5,309 bases of DNA from Syntrophomonas sp. GTDB lineage: Bacteria > Bacillota > Syntrophomonadia > Syntrophomonadales > Syntrophomonadaceae. The notes below the pieces were generated by a model, which did no database searches, had not been told where the DNA came from, and saw only the letters and a list, made by a program, of their open reading frames with translations. The stretch covers positions 1 to 5,309 of the forward strand of contig PWPP01000111.1 of the NCBI GenBank assembly GCA_003558625.1, read 5' to 3'. Below, piece by piece: positions 1 through 5,309 of the stretch. Position 1 is the first letter of the stretch. Every line of letters starts with the position of its first letter. The position numbers were made by a program, and so were the translations under genes.

Positions 1-241
1 GAAGACAATCCCCGTCACAATCATACAAGATTTGTTTCACTTGTTGGATATGACCTGATGTTTCTCCCTTCATCCAAAGTGCTCCCCGACTGCGGGAATA
101 AAACCAGGCATTTCCGGTAGCCAGGGTCTTAGCCAAAGCTTCCTTATTCATATAGGCTACCATCAGCACCTTTTGGCTGCCATCCTCCTGGATAACCGCC
201 GGGATCAAGCCTTTTTGATCGTACTTTAGTTCCTCTATCAT
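1..241 (-). CDS. hisI: Phosphoribosyl-AMP cyclohydrolase HisI, N-terminal part, cut by the window edge
   Basis: HisI opens the purine ring of phosphoribosyl-AMP, the third step of histidine synthesis, in the cytoplasm. The first 80 codons are visible; the frame is still open at the left edge, so this is a partial gene. My translation begins MIEELKYDQKGLIPAVIQ. It carries the family signatures: MNKEAL at 31-36, a W-F-Y-SRSR stretch at 46-52, LWMKGETSGH at 55-64, and DCDGDCL at 74-80. In the family the acidic residues of this last motif (here D74, D76, D78) bind the metal, and a following Cys binds zinc. The start ATG overlaps the hisF stop as ATGA, which suggests translational coupling; no strong ribosome binding site is visible. 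Whether a HisE pyrophosphohydrolase domain is fused at the C-terminus (hisIE) cannot be seen. Confidence 0.95.
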   Translation of the reverse strand, partial: MIEELKYDQKGLIPAVIQEDGSQKVLMVAYMNKEALAKTLATGNAWFYSRSRGALWMKGETSGHIQQVKQILYDCDGDCL

Positions 242-996
242 AACCTGACCGACACCCCTCTTTTGTGTAAATATTCTTTTGCTTCCTGAATCGTATATTC
301 CCGGTAATGGAATATGGAAGCACAAAGAAGGCCATCTGCTTTTCCAGCCACCGCTGCTTCATATAAATGTTCCAGATTGCCGGCACCCCCGGAAGCGATT
401 ACCGGAACTCCTACCAGATCGCTTATGGCTGCGGTCAGGGTAATATCATAACCGTCTTTGGTCCCGTCTTTATCCATGCTGGTAAGCAGGATTTCCCCGG
501 CTCCCAGTTCTTCACCTTTCCGGGCCCATTCCAGGGCATCCAGGCCCGTTGCTGTTTTGCCACCGTTTATATAGACTTCCCAATGCGAAGCACCGGTTTG
601 GCGGGCATCAATGGCTAAAACAATACACTGGCTGCCGAATTTTCTGGCAGCATCCGTAATTAGGCCGGGGTTTTTTACCGCAGCAGAGTTAATGGATACC
701 TTGTCGGCTCCGGCATTTAATATCGCCCGGATATCATCCACATTGCTGATCCCCCCGCCCACTGCAAAAGGAATAAAGACCTCTTTCGCCGTATTACGGA
801 CCACTTCCAGCAGGGTTTTTCTTTCTTCCACTGAAGCACTGATATCCAGGAAAACCAGCTCGTCTGCCCCTTCCCGGTCATAAAGCGCAGCCAGTTCAAC
901 CGGGTCTCCGGCATCTCTGAGGTTAATAAAATTAACGCCTTTTACTACCCTGCCATTATGTACATCCAAACAGGGGATGATTCTTTTGGCCAGCAT
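238..996 (-). CDS. hisF: Imidazole glycerol phosphate synthase, cyclase subunit HisF
   Basis: HisF is the (beta/alpha)8-barrel cyclase subunit of IGP synthase. It uses ammonia made by HisH to convert PRFAR into imidazole glycerol phosphate and AICAR. The 252-residue protein has the normal family length. It begins MLAKRIIPCLDV, placing the catalytic Asp at residue 11, and the second catalytic Asp is D130 in the AIDAR motif. Phosphate-binding glycine segments are visible at AVGGGI (78-83) and ASGGAG (201-206), and the LLTSMDKDGTKDGYD stretch is at 170-184. The start ATG lies 8 nt after an AAAAGGAG site embedded in the end of hisA, a 5-nt gap away. Its stop overlaps the hisI start by 4 nt. All motifs are intact. 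The product is expected to pair with the HisH encoded two genes upstream. Confidence 0.98.
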   Translation of the reverse strand: MLAKRIIPCLDVHNGRVVKGVNFINLRDAGDPVELAALYDREGADELVFLDISASVEERKTLLEVVRNTAKEVFIPFAVGGGISNVDDIRAILNAGADKVSINSAAVKNPGLITDAARKFGSQCIVLAIDARQTGASHWEVYINGGKTATGLDALEWARKGEELGAGEILLTSMDKDGTKDGYDITLTAAISDLVGVPVIASGGAGNLEHLYEAAVAGKADGLLCASIFHYREYTIQEAKEYLHKRGVSVRL

Positions 997-1001
997 CTAG
1001 C

Positions 1002-1733
1002 TTACTCCTTTTCTGCTGCCGCCAAGGCTGCAGCCATACTTATTTTTCCATCGTAAAGGGCCTTGCCGATAATCGCCCCTTTTACCCCCACACCTTCCAT
1101 CTGCTTTAATATACTGATATCCCGGATCGAAGATATCCCTCCCGAGGCAATAACCTCAAGACCGCTGACCCGGGCAACTTCTTCAATGGCTTGAAAATTG
1201 GGACCTTGCAGCATTCCATCCCGGGATATGTCGGTAAAAATCACTTTCCGGACCCCTAAATCTTTCATGGAGCAGGCAAAATCCAGGACTTTAAGCGTCG
1301 CTGTCTCTACCCAACCTTCTATAGCCACCATGCCTTCCCGGGCATCGATGCCCAAAACAATCCGATCGCTTCCAAATTCATGGAGCAGTCCCTGCATAAA
1401 ATCAGGGCTGGACACCGCTTTGGTCCCCAGGATTACTCTGCTAGCACCCAAATCCAGGAGCTTGTTTACATCTTCTTTTTGGCGTAATCCTCCACCTGCC
1501 TGGAAGGGAATGTTGATATTTTTAGCAATGTCTTTTATGGCTTTAAAGTTGACAGGCTGCCCTGAAAAGGCTCCATCCAAGTCTACCACATGGAGCCACT
1601 TAGCCCCCTGTTCCTGAAAAAAACGGGCCATTTCTCCGGGTTTGTCTGAATAAACGGTTTCATTTTCCTTCTTACCCTGGACCAGCCTTACACAACGTCC
1701 TTCTTTTAAATCTATTGCCGGAAAAATTATCAT
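1002..1733 (-). CDS. hisA: ProFAR isomerase HisA (phosphoribosylformimino-5-aminoimidazole carboxamide ribotide isomerase)
   Basis: HisA is a (beta/alpha)8-barrel enzyme that performs the Amadori rearrangement of ProFAR to PRFAR, the substrate of the HisH/HisF complex. The protein has 243 residues, the usual size. It opens MIIFPAIDLKEG with the catalytic Asp at D8, and has the partner acid at D130 in GIDAR. Other family segments are VVDLDGAFSG (49-58), QAGGGLR (78-84), FTDISRDGM (166-174) and IASGGI (195-200). The half-barrel symmetry typical of HisA/HisF is visible in the two GGG/SGG phosphate loops. It is distinguished from HisF by the PAIDL opening (HisF has IPCLD) and the TDISRDG motif. 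The ATG overlaps the hisH stop as ATGA, with GGAGAG about 8 nt upstream inside hisH. Confidence 0.98.
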   Translation of the reverse strand: MIIFPAIDLKEGRCVRLVQGKKENETVYSDKPGEMARFFQEQGAKWLHVVDLDGAFSGQPVNFKAIKDIAKNINIPFQAGGGLRQKEDVNKLLDLGASRVILGTKAVSSPDFMQGLLHEFGSDRIVLGIDAREGMVAIEGWVETATLKVLDFACSMKDLGVRKVIFTDISRDGMLQGPNFQAIEEVARVSGLEVIASGGISSIRDISILKQMEGVGVKGAIIGKALYDGKISMAAALAAAEKE

Positions 1734-2335
1734 CCTTGCATCTCTCCAAAATTTTTCAATATTCTTAATCCCAGTGCACCGGATTTTTCGGGATGAAACT
1801 GGGTTGCAAAAAGATGGCCCTTCTCAAGGGCACAGGTAAAATCCAACCCATAGTGGCAGGTAGCTGCCGTTAGCTTTTCATCCCTTGTAATTATATAATA
1901 AGAATGAACAAAGTAGAAATAGCTGCCGGGAGTGATGCCCTGAAAAAGCCTGCTCCCGGTTTTAGGTATTACCTGGTTCCAACCCATATGGGGTACTTTT
2001 TGCCCCGGGGGCAACTTAACCACCCGTCCCGGCACCAGGTCTAATCCTTTATGCAATCCATTCTCCATACTTTCACTGCTCAATAACTGCAATCCCAGGC
2101 AAATGCCTAAAAAAGGAATCCTGTTTTTCACCACTTCATGAATGGCACGATCCATGCCTGATTTTCTTAGACTGCTGACTGCATTCCCGAAGGCACCTAC
2201 ACCGGGTAAGACCACCCTGGTTGCCCCCACCACCCGATCAGGATCTGTGGAGGTACAGGCATCATAACCCAGCTTGAGAAAAGCATTTTTAACGCTGGCC
2301 AGATTGCCCATGCCATAGTCAATAATTACAATCAC
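1730..2335 (-). CDS. hisH: Imidazole glycerol phosphate synthase, glutamine amidotransferase subunit HisH
   Basis: HisH is the class I (triad) glutaminase that feeds ammonia to HisF. With the GTG start at 2335 the protein has 201 residues and opens MIVIIDYGMGNLASV, exactly as the family usually does. The triad is visible as C79 in GICLGLQLL, H181 and E183 in QFHPEKSG. The oxyanion segment PGVGAFG is at 44-50 and VPHMGWN at 114-120. I chose GTG 2335 because of this N-terminus and a GGGGAAGGA site with a 6-nt spacer. An in-frame GTG at 2359 would add eight residues (MHSGEGKH), and sits 11 nt after a stronger AAAGGAG site, so it remains a real alternative. The gene is preceded by a 156-nt gap after hisB, unlike the tight spacing elsewhere, and its stop overlaps hisA by 4 nt. 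Confidence 0.97.
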   Translation of the reverse strand: MIVIIDYGMGNLASVKNAFLKLGYDACTSTDPDRVVGATRVVLPGVGAFGNAVSSLRKSGMDRAIHEVVKNRIPFLGICLGLQLLSSESMENGLHKGLDLVPGRVVKLPPGQKVPHMGWNQVIPKTGSRLFQGITPGSYFYFVHSYYIITRDEKLTAATCHYGLDFTCALEKGHLFATQFHPEKSGALGLRILKNFGEMQG

Positions 2336-2377
2336 ATGTTTTCCTTCCCCGCTATGCACGGATATAAAAGCTCCTTT
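2333..2377 (-). promoter_or_regulatory. Two candidate ribosome binding sites and GTG starts for hisH
   Basis: Reading the minus strand, AAAGGAG (2377-2371) overlaps the TAA of a short upstream ORF and lies 11 nt before GTG at 2359. A second site, GGGGAAGGA (about 2350-2342), lies 6 nt before the in-frame GTG at 2335. The spacing and the protein family N-terminus favour 2335; the better match to the anti-Shine-Dalgarno sequence favours 2359. The sequence alone does not settle which is used. Confidence 0.55.
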
Positions 2378-2465
2378 AAGCCTCGTCTATGCGGCCCAAC
2401 CAAAAACCCGGCCGGTATCCCCTCTCATTAAAATCATCATATTGGCTGTAAAAACCCCAACACAT
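2376..2465 (-). CDS. Possible 29-residue small ORF in the hisB-hisH gap (unrecognised)
   Basis: I do not recognise this ORF. It starts with ATG at 2465, 26 nt after the hisB stop, and ends with TAA overlapping an AAAGGAG site placed for hisH. The peptide begins MCWGFYSQYDDF and ends GRIDEA. It has eight aromatic residues out of 29 and no signal peptide or membrane segment. The same frame stays open upstream into the hisB 3' end for 50 codons in total (from 2528), but offers no ATG, GTG or TTG before 2465. Against it being a gene: there is no ribosome binding site at a normal distance, since the purines GCGGAG abut the ATG, and an ORF this short arises easily by chance. It could be a small translated linker that couples hisB to hisH, a remnant of a lost gene, or noise. 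Confidence 0.2.
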   Translation of the reverse strand: MCWGFYSQYDDFNERGYRPGFWLGRIDEA

Positions 2466-2491
2466 CTCCGCGATTTCGGTCTGCTCAATCC

Positions 2492-3088
2492 TTATAGTTG
2501 CCCCTTGGATGACAACACCCCCCGGATGTTAGGATCTAATGTTACTGCCATTTTCAAAGCCCGGGAAAAAGCTTTAAACACTGCCTCTACGATATGATGG
2601 GAATTTTGTCCCCTTAAAAGATCGATATGCAGGGTGAGACCGGCATGGTTCACCACAGCCTGAAAAAATTCCTGTACACTTTCCCGGGAAAGCTTGCCCA
2701 GGTTTTCCCCCGGAATTTCTACCGCATATGATAGGTGCGGACGCCCCGAAAAATCCAGTACCACCCTGACCAGGGCTTCATCCATCGGCACGGTTGCCTC
2801 CCCATACCTGCTGATTCCCGTCTTGTCTCCCAAAGCTTTTTTTATGGCTTCTCCCAGGCAGATACCGATATCTTCCACGGTATGGTGGTCATCTACTTCC
2901 AGGTCTCCCCGAGCCGTAACAAAGAGGTTGCAGCGGCTGTGGACAGACAAAAGGGTCAGCATATGGTCTAAGAAAGGGATTTCCGTATCAATTTTTTCCT
3001 GCCCCTGTCCGTCTATTTCTATTTTAACCCAAATTTTTGTTTCCCGGGTCTCTCTCTGAACTTCACCAACTCGAAGAGTATCTTGCAT
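2492..3088 (-). CDS. hisB: Imidazoleglycerol-phosphate dehydratase HisB (monofunctional)
   Basis: HisB dehydrates imidazole glycerol phosphate to imidazole acetol phosphate, using two bound manganese ions in a 24-subunit particle (family knowledge). At 198 residues it is the stand-alone dehydratase, without the N-terminal histidinol-phosphate phosphatase domain found in enterobacteria. Metal-binding and active-site motifs are intact: FLDHM at 39-43, DDHHTVED at 66-73, PMDEA at 101-105, and SHHIVEA at 163-169. The C-terminus ends SSKGQL, the usual (S/T)KG-type tail. The ATG lies 4 nt after the hisD stop, and an AAAGGAG site (3105-3099) inside the hisD end is 10 nt upstream. The next gene, hisH, is unusually far away. 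A separate phosphatase must come from elsewhere in the genome. Confidence 0.98.
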   Translation of the reverse strand: MQDTLRVGEVQRETRETKIWVKIEIDGQGQEKIDTEIPFLDHMLTLLSVHSRCNLFVTARGDLEVDDHHTVEDIGICLGEAIKKALGDKTGISRYGEATVPMDEALVRVVLDFSGRPHLSYAVEIPGENLGKLSRESVQEFFQAVVNHAGLTLHIDLLRGQNSHHIVEAVFKAFSRALKMAVTLDPNIRGVLSSKGQL

Positions 3089-3092
3089 AACC

Positions 3093-4379
3093 CTACTTCT
3101 CCTTTCGCACCCTTACCGCGTGGGCATGGGCATGAAGCCCTTCTAACGATGCCAATTTGATAATATCATCAGCATCCTGCAAAATACCCTTTTTGGTATA
3201 ATATATAATGCTGGAGGCTTTCATGAATGTATCCACGGTTACAGGAGAATAAAAACGGGCACTGCCTCCAGTGGGCAGGATATGGTTAGGTCCGGCATAA
3301 TAATCTCCCGCCGGTTCCGGGGTGTTTTCTCCCAGGAATATCGCTCCTGCATTCCGAATCTGCTGCAGCAAGTCAAAGGGTTTATCTACCATTAATTCCA
3401 GATGCTCCGGGGCCACCATATTGGATACAAAACAGGCTTCATCGATATCCTGGACCAGGATAAAAGCCCCATAAGCTTCGAGGGATTTGATGATGATCTC
3501 TTTACGGTCCAGTTCTTCTACCTGCCGGATAAGTTCAAGCTCTACCTGTTCCAGCAGGGGAGCATGGTCTGTGACCAAAACACTGCGGGCCAGGACATCA
3601 TGTTCCGCCTGGGACATCATGTCGGCGGCTACATACACCGGGTTGGCGGTCTTGTCGGCAATAATTAATATTTCACTGGGTCCGGCCAACATGTCAATAT
3701 TGACATCCCCATAGACCATCTTTTTGGCCAGAGTTACGTAAATATTGCCGGGCCCGCTGATTAAATCAACTTTTTTTATGGTTTCCGTTCCCCAGGCCAG
3801 GGCAAAAACAGCCTGAGCCCCGCCCATTTTGTATATTTCCGTTAAACCCAGTTCCGCGGCCGCCACCAGGGTATAGGGATTCAACTTTCCCTGCCTGTCT
3901 GGCGGGGTCACCATGGCAATCTCCTCTACTCCTGCCACCTGGGCGGGAATGGCATTCATCAACACAGAAGAAGGATAGGCAGCCGTACCGCCGGGCACAT
4001 ATATTCCCACCCTTTCCAGGGGACGGTATATCTGTCCTTTGATATTTCCAATATGATCAAAATCCATCCAGGAATTGCGCAGTTGCTTACAGTGAAAGCC
4101 GGTGATGTTTTCTATGGCCCGGCCTAATGCGGCTATGTAATCCGTATCAACCAGGGTATACGCTTCCTCTATTTCTGCGGTTGTGGCCAGAAAATTATCA
4201 TCTCCAATGGGAGCACCATCGAAACGGCGGGTAAACTCAAATACCGCTTGGTTCCCCCGGGTTTTAACTCCCTGACCAATTTCAGCAACTGCCCCTTCAA
4301 ATTGCTTCATATCCTCGGCATTGGAATCGATAAAAGCCCTGAGCTCACCAATATCTGCGCTTAAATTTCTAATCTTCAC
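3093..4379 (-). CDS. hisD: Histidinol dehydrogenase HisD
   Basis: HisD is a zinc- and NAD-dependent enzyme that oxidises L-histidinol to histidine in two steps, ending the pathway. The 428-residue length is normal. Expected zinc ligands are visible, by comparison with the E. coli enzyme: Q257 and H260 in SQAEHD, D359 in PAGDY, and H418 in GLHAH. The catalytic pair is E325-H326 in APEHLEL, and H366 falls in GPNHILPT. The nucleotide-binding region shows VPGGTAAYPSS (128-138) and ISGPGNIYV (207-215). The start is GTG at 4379, giving MKIRNLSADI, and lies inside the last codons of hisG (11-nt overlap), so it is probably translationally coupled. The C-terminus is His-rich (HAHAHAV, 416-422), a slight oddity, but the aligned zinc ligand is retained. 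Confidence 0.98.
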   Translation of the reverse strand: MKIRNLSADIGELRAFIDSNAEDMKQFEGAVAEIGQGVKTRGNQAVFEFTRRFDGAPIGDDNFLATTAEIEEAYTLVDTDYIAALGRAIENITGFHCKQLRNSWMDFDHIGNIKGQIYRPLERVGIYVPGGTAAYPSSVLMNAIPAQVAGVEEIAMVTPPDRQGKLNPYTLVAAAELGLTEIYKMGGAQAVFALAWGTETIKKVDLISGPGNIYVTLAKKMVYGDVNIDMLAGPSEILIIADKTANPVYVAADMMSQAEHDVLARSVLVTDHAPLLEQVELELIRQVEELDRKEIIIKSLEAYGAFILVQDIDEACFVSNMVAPEHLELMVDKPFDLLQQIRNAGAIFLGENTPEPAGDYYAGPNHILPTGGSARFYSPVTVDTFMKASSIIYYTKKGILQDADDIIKLASLEGLHAHAHAVRVRKEK

Positions 4380-5037
4380 TGCCTTGACCCCCTTCTACAA
4401 TTGCCTCCATATTTTCAATGATTTGTTGTATCTGTTCATGTTTGGTCCTATAACTTACCCGGTTACTGATGAGACGGGCACTGGAATCCATGATATCCAC
4501 CAGCTCGGTTAACTGGTTTTCTTTTAAAGTCCTGCCGGTAGAAACCAGATCCACGATCACATCCGACAAGCCCATTAAAGGCGCTAATTCAATGTTACCA
4601 TGGAGTTTGATAATTTCCACCTGCAATCCCTGGTTACGAAAAAATCGTTCCGTTAAATGCGGAAATTTGGTTGCCACCCGTTTATAATTTAAGTCCTTTA
4701 ACCGTAAATCCTTTAGTGGTTGGGGTGCAGCTACCACAAAGCGGCAGTAGCCAAATTTAAGATCTACCATCTCAAAAACATCTTTGCCCTGTTCTTCGAT
4801 AACATCTTTACCCACTATGCCCAGATCTGCTGCTCCCCGCTCTACATATACCGGAACATCCGTAGGGCGACAAATGATATATTTAATAAAAGGCCAGGTT
4901 TGCTCAAAGGTAAAAACCATGCTGCGGCTGTTTTCACTTACCTCATCAATGGGAAGTCCTGACTTTTCCAACAGCTTTAAACTGGCTCCCAACAAGTTTC
5001 CCTTAGACAAGGCTATGGTTAGATAATCTCGTGTCAT
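4369..5037 (-). CDS. hisG: ATP phosphoribosyltransferase, short form, catalytic subunit HisG
   Basis: HisG condenses ATP and PRPP to phosphoribosyl-ATP, the committed first step. At 222 residues it is the short form (HisG_S), which lacks the C-terminal ACT-like histidine-binding domain and needs HisZ as regulatory partner. The hisZ tail directly upstream fits this. Visible motifs are IALSKGNL at 8-15, RPTDVPVYVERGAADLGIVG at 57-76, VATKFP at 121-126, and the PRPP-binding stretch beginning E150 (ELAP) and ending VDLVSTGRTL at 162-171. The ATG is 5 nt after a strong AAAGGGAGG site. The last codons overlap the GTG of hisD by 11 nt. Feedback inhibition by histidine would act through the HisG-HisZ complex (known for the family). 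Confidence 0.98.
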   Translation of the reverse strand: MTRDYLTIALSKGNLLGASLKLLEKSGLPIDEVSENSRSMVFTFEQTWPFIKYIICRPTDVPVYVERGAADLGIVGKDVIEEQGKDVFEMVDLKFGYCRFVVAAPQPLKDLRLKDLNYKRVATKFPHLTERFFRNQGLQVEIIKLHGNIELAPLMGLSDVIVDLVSTGRTLKENQLTELVDIMDSSARLISNRVSYRTKHEQIQQIIENMEAIVEGGQGSED

Positions 5038-5042
5038 ATAAT

Positions 5043-5051
5043 CCTCCCTTT
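5043..5051 (-). promoter_or_regulatory. Strong ribosome binding site of hisG
   Basis: On the minus strand AAAGGGAGG lies 5 nt before the hisG ATG (5037), which fixes that start. It is the only notable element in the 60-nt hisZ-hisG spacer (5038-5097); I see no terminator hairpin or convincing promoter there, so hisZ and hisG are likely cotranscribed. Confidence 0.8.
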
Positions 5052-5097
5052 ATGTGACCCATAGGCTCCAGGCTCATTATGCCAAGGTTAGGCAGCT

Positions 5098-5309
5098 TTA
5101 TGAATCTATATATATTAAACGGTAGTTTTTATGGCTTTGGGCCATTTTCGTCTCCAGTTCTTCGCGAGAATGAAAGCCCAGATCCAACTCTACCTGGTGC
5201 CCTTCATGTCTTAATTGGTCTGCTTTCCTGAGCACCGGTTCCGGGTTAACCCCTCCCAGCAGGATACAGGGTCTGGGCTCCTCCTTGCAGTCCAATACCA
5301 GGGCCAGGC
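5098..5309 (-). CDS. hisZ: ATP phosphoribosyltransferase regulatory subunit HisZ, C-terminal end, cut by the window edge
   Basis: HisZ is a catalytically inactive paralogue of histidyl-tRNA synthetase. It assembles with short-form HisG, makes it active, and confers histidine sensitivity. Only the last 69 complete codons are present; the frame is open at the right edge and the true start is outside the window. The visible part starts LALVLDCKEE, which fits the residues just after the conserved G-x-ER motif 3 of this family. It continues through a segment reading CILLGGVN, KADQLRHEGHQVELDLG and ends RLIYIDS. The pattern of an A-x-x-LR-x-x-G-x-x-VE helix and strand is typical of the C-terminal domain. 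Identification rests partly on position immediately upstream of a short-form hisG. A histidyl-tRNA synthetase C-terminus is the main alternative, but the tail looks too short for a full anticodon-binding domain. Confidence 0.85.
   Translation of the reverse strand, partial: LALVLDCKEEPRPCILLGGVNPEPVLRKADQLRHEGHQVELDLGFHSREELETKMAQSHKNYRLIYIDS

Noticed and set aside
144..386. An 80-codon minus-strand ORF spanning the hisF-hisI junction
   Set aside because: It is out of frame with hisF and hisI, both of which have clear family motifs over the same bases; the translation shows no recognisable domain.
1198..1617. A 139-codon plus-strand ORF antisense to hisA
   Set aside because: It is a shadow of hisA, with low-complexity Ser/Pro/Thr-rich translation and no ribosome binding site support. 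The same applies to the plus-strand ORFs at 367-883, 2694-3059, 3402-3714 and 4469-5026.
2401..2430. Possible terminator around the CCGGCCGG palindrome followed by a T run in the hisB-hisH gap
   Set aside because: The palindrome leaves no loop and only a short stem, and the T run is five bases followed by GG; it does not form a convincing intrinsic terminator, and hisH downstream looks cotranscribed.
2420..2465. Possible internal promoter (TATGAT as a -10 box) upstream of hisH
   Set aside because: No hexamer resembling TTGACA lies 16-18 nt upstream of TATGAT; the nearby TTTACA pairs only with a poor -10. The support is too weak to annotate.
5063..5075. Short direct repeat AGGCTC-C-AGGCTC in the hisZ-hisG spacer
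   Set aside because: Two 6-base copies are within chance expectation, and no operator or attenuator structure could be built around them.

Overview
The window is the distal part of a histidine biosynthesis operon. Every gene lies on the minus strand, so transcription runs from high to low coordinates. The order is hisZ (3' end only), hisG, hisD, hisB, hisH, hisA, hisF, hisI (5' part only). No feature points to a mobile element, phage, CRISPR array, RNA gene or defence system.

The organism looks like a Gram-positive anaerobe of the Clostridia (Bacillota), perhaps Peptococcaceae-like. This is inferred from strong AAGGAG-type ribosome binding sites, moderate base composition, a short-form HisG paired with HisZ, a monofunctional HisB, and the general character of the proteins. 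No database comparison was possible, so genus and species are not claimed.

Layout, in transcription order: the HisZ C-terminus ends at 5098. A 60-nt spacer with a strong ribosome binding site leads to hisG (4369-5037), which overlaps hisD (3093-4379) by 11 nt. hisB (2492-3088) follows 4 nt after hisD. Then comes the only sizeable gap, about 156 nt (2336-2491), which holds a possible 29-codon ORF and two candidate ribosome binding sites for hisH. hisH (1730-2335), hisA (1002-1733), hisF (238-996) and hisI (1-241) are packed with ATGA overlaps or a 5-nt gap.

Together the genes cover the first step (HisG/HisZ), the release of AMP from the ring by HisI, the isomerase HisA, the glutamine amidotransferase/cyclase pair HisH/HisF, the dehydratase HisB and the final dehydrogenase HisD. 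Not present in the window are hisC (aminotransferase), histidinol-phosphate phosphatase, and any visible hisE. hisE could be fused to or follow hisI beyond the left edge. This is a largely ordinary housekeeping region. The only part not explained by known genes is the hisB-hisH gap.
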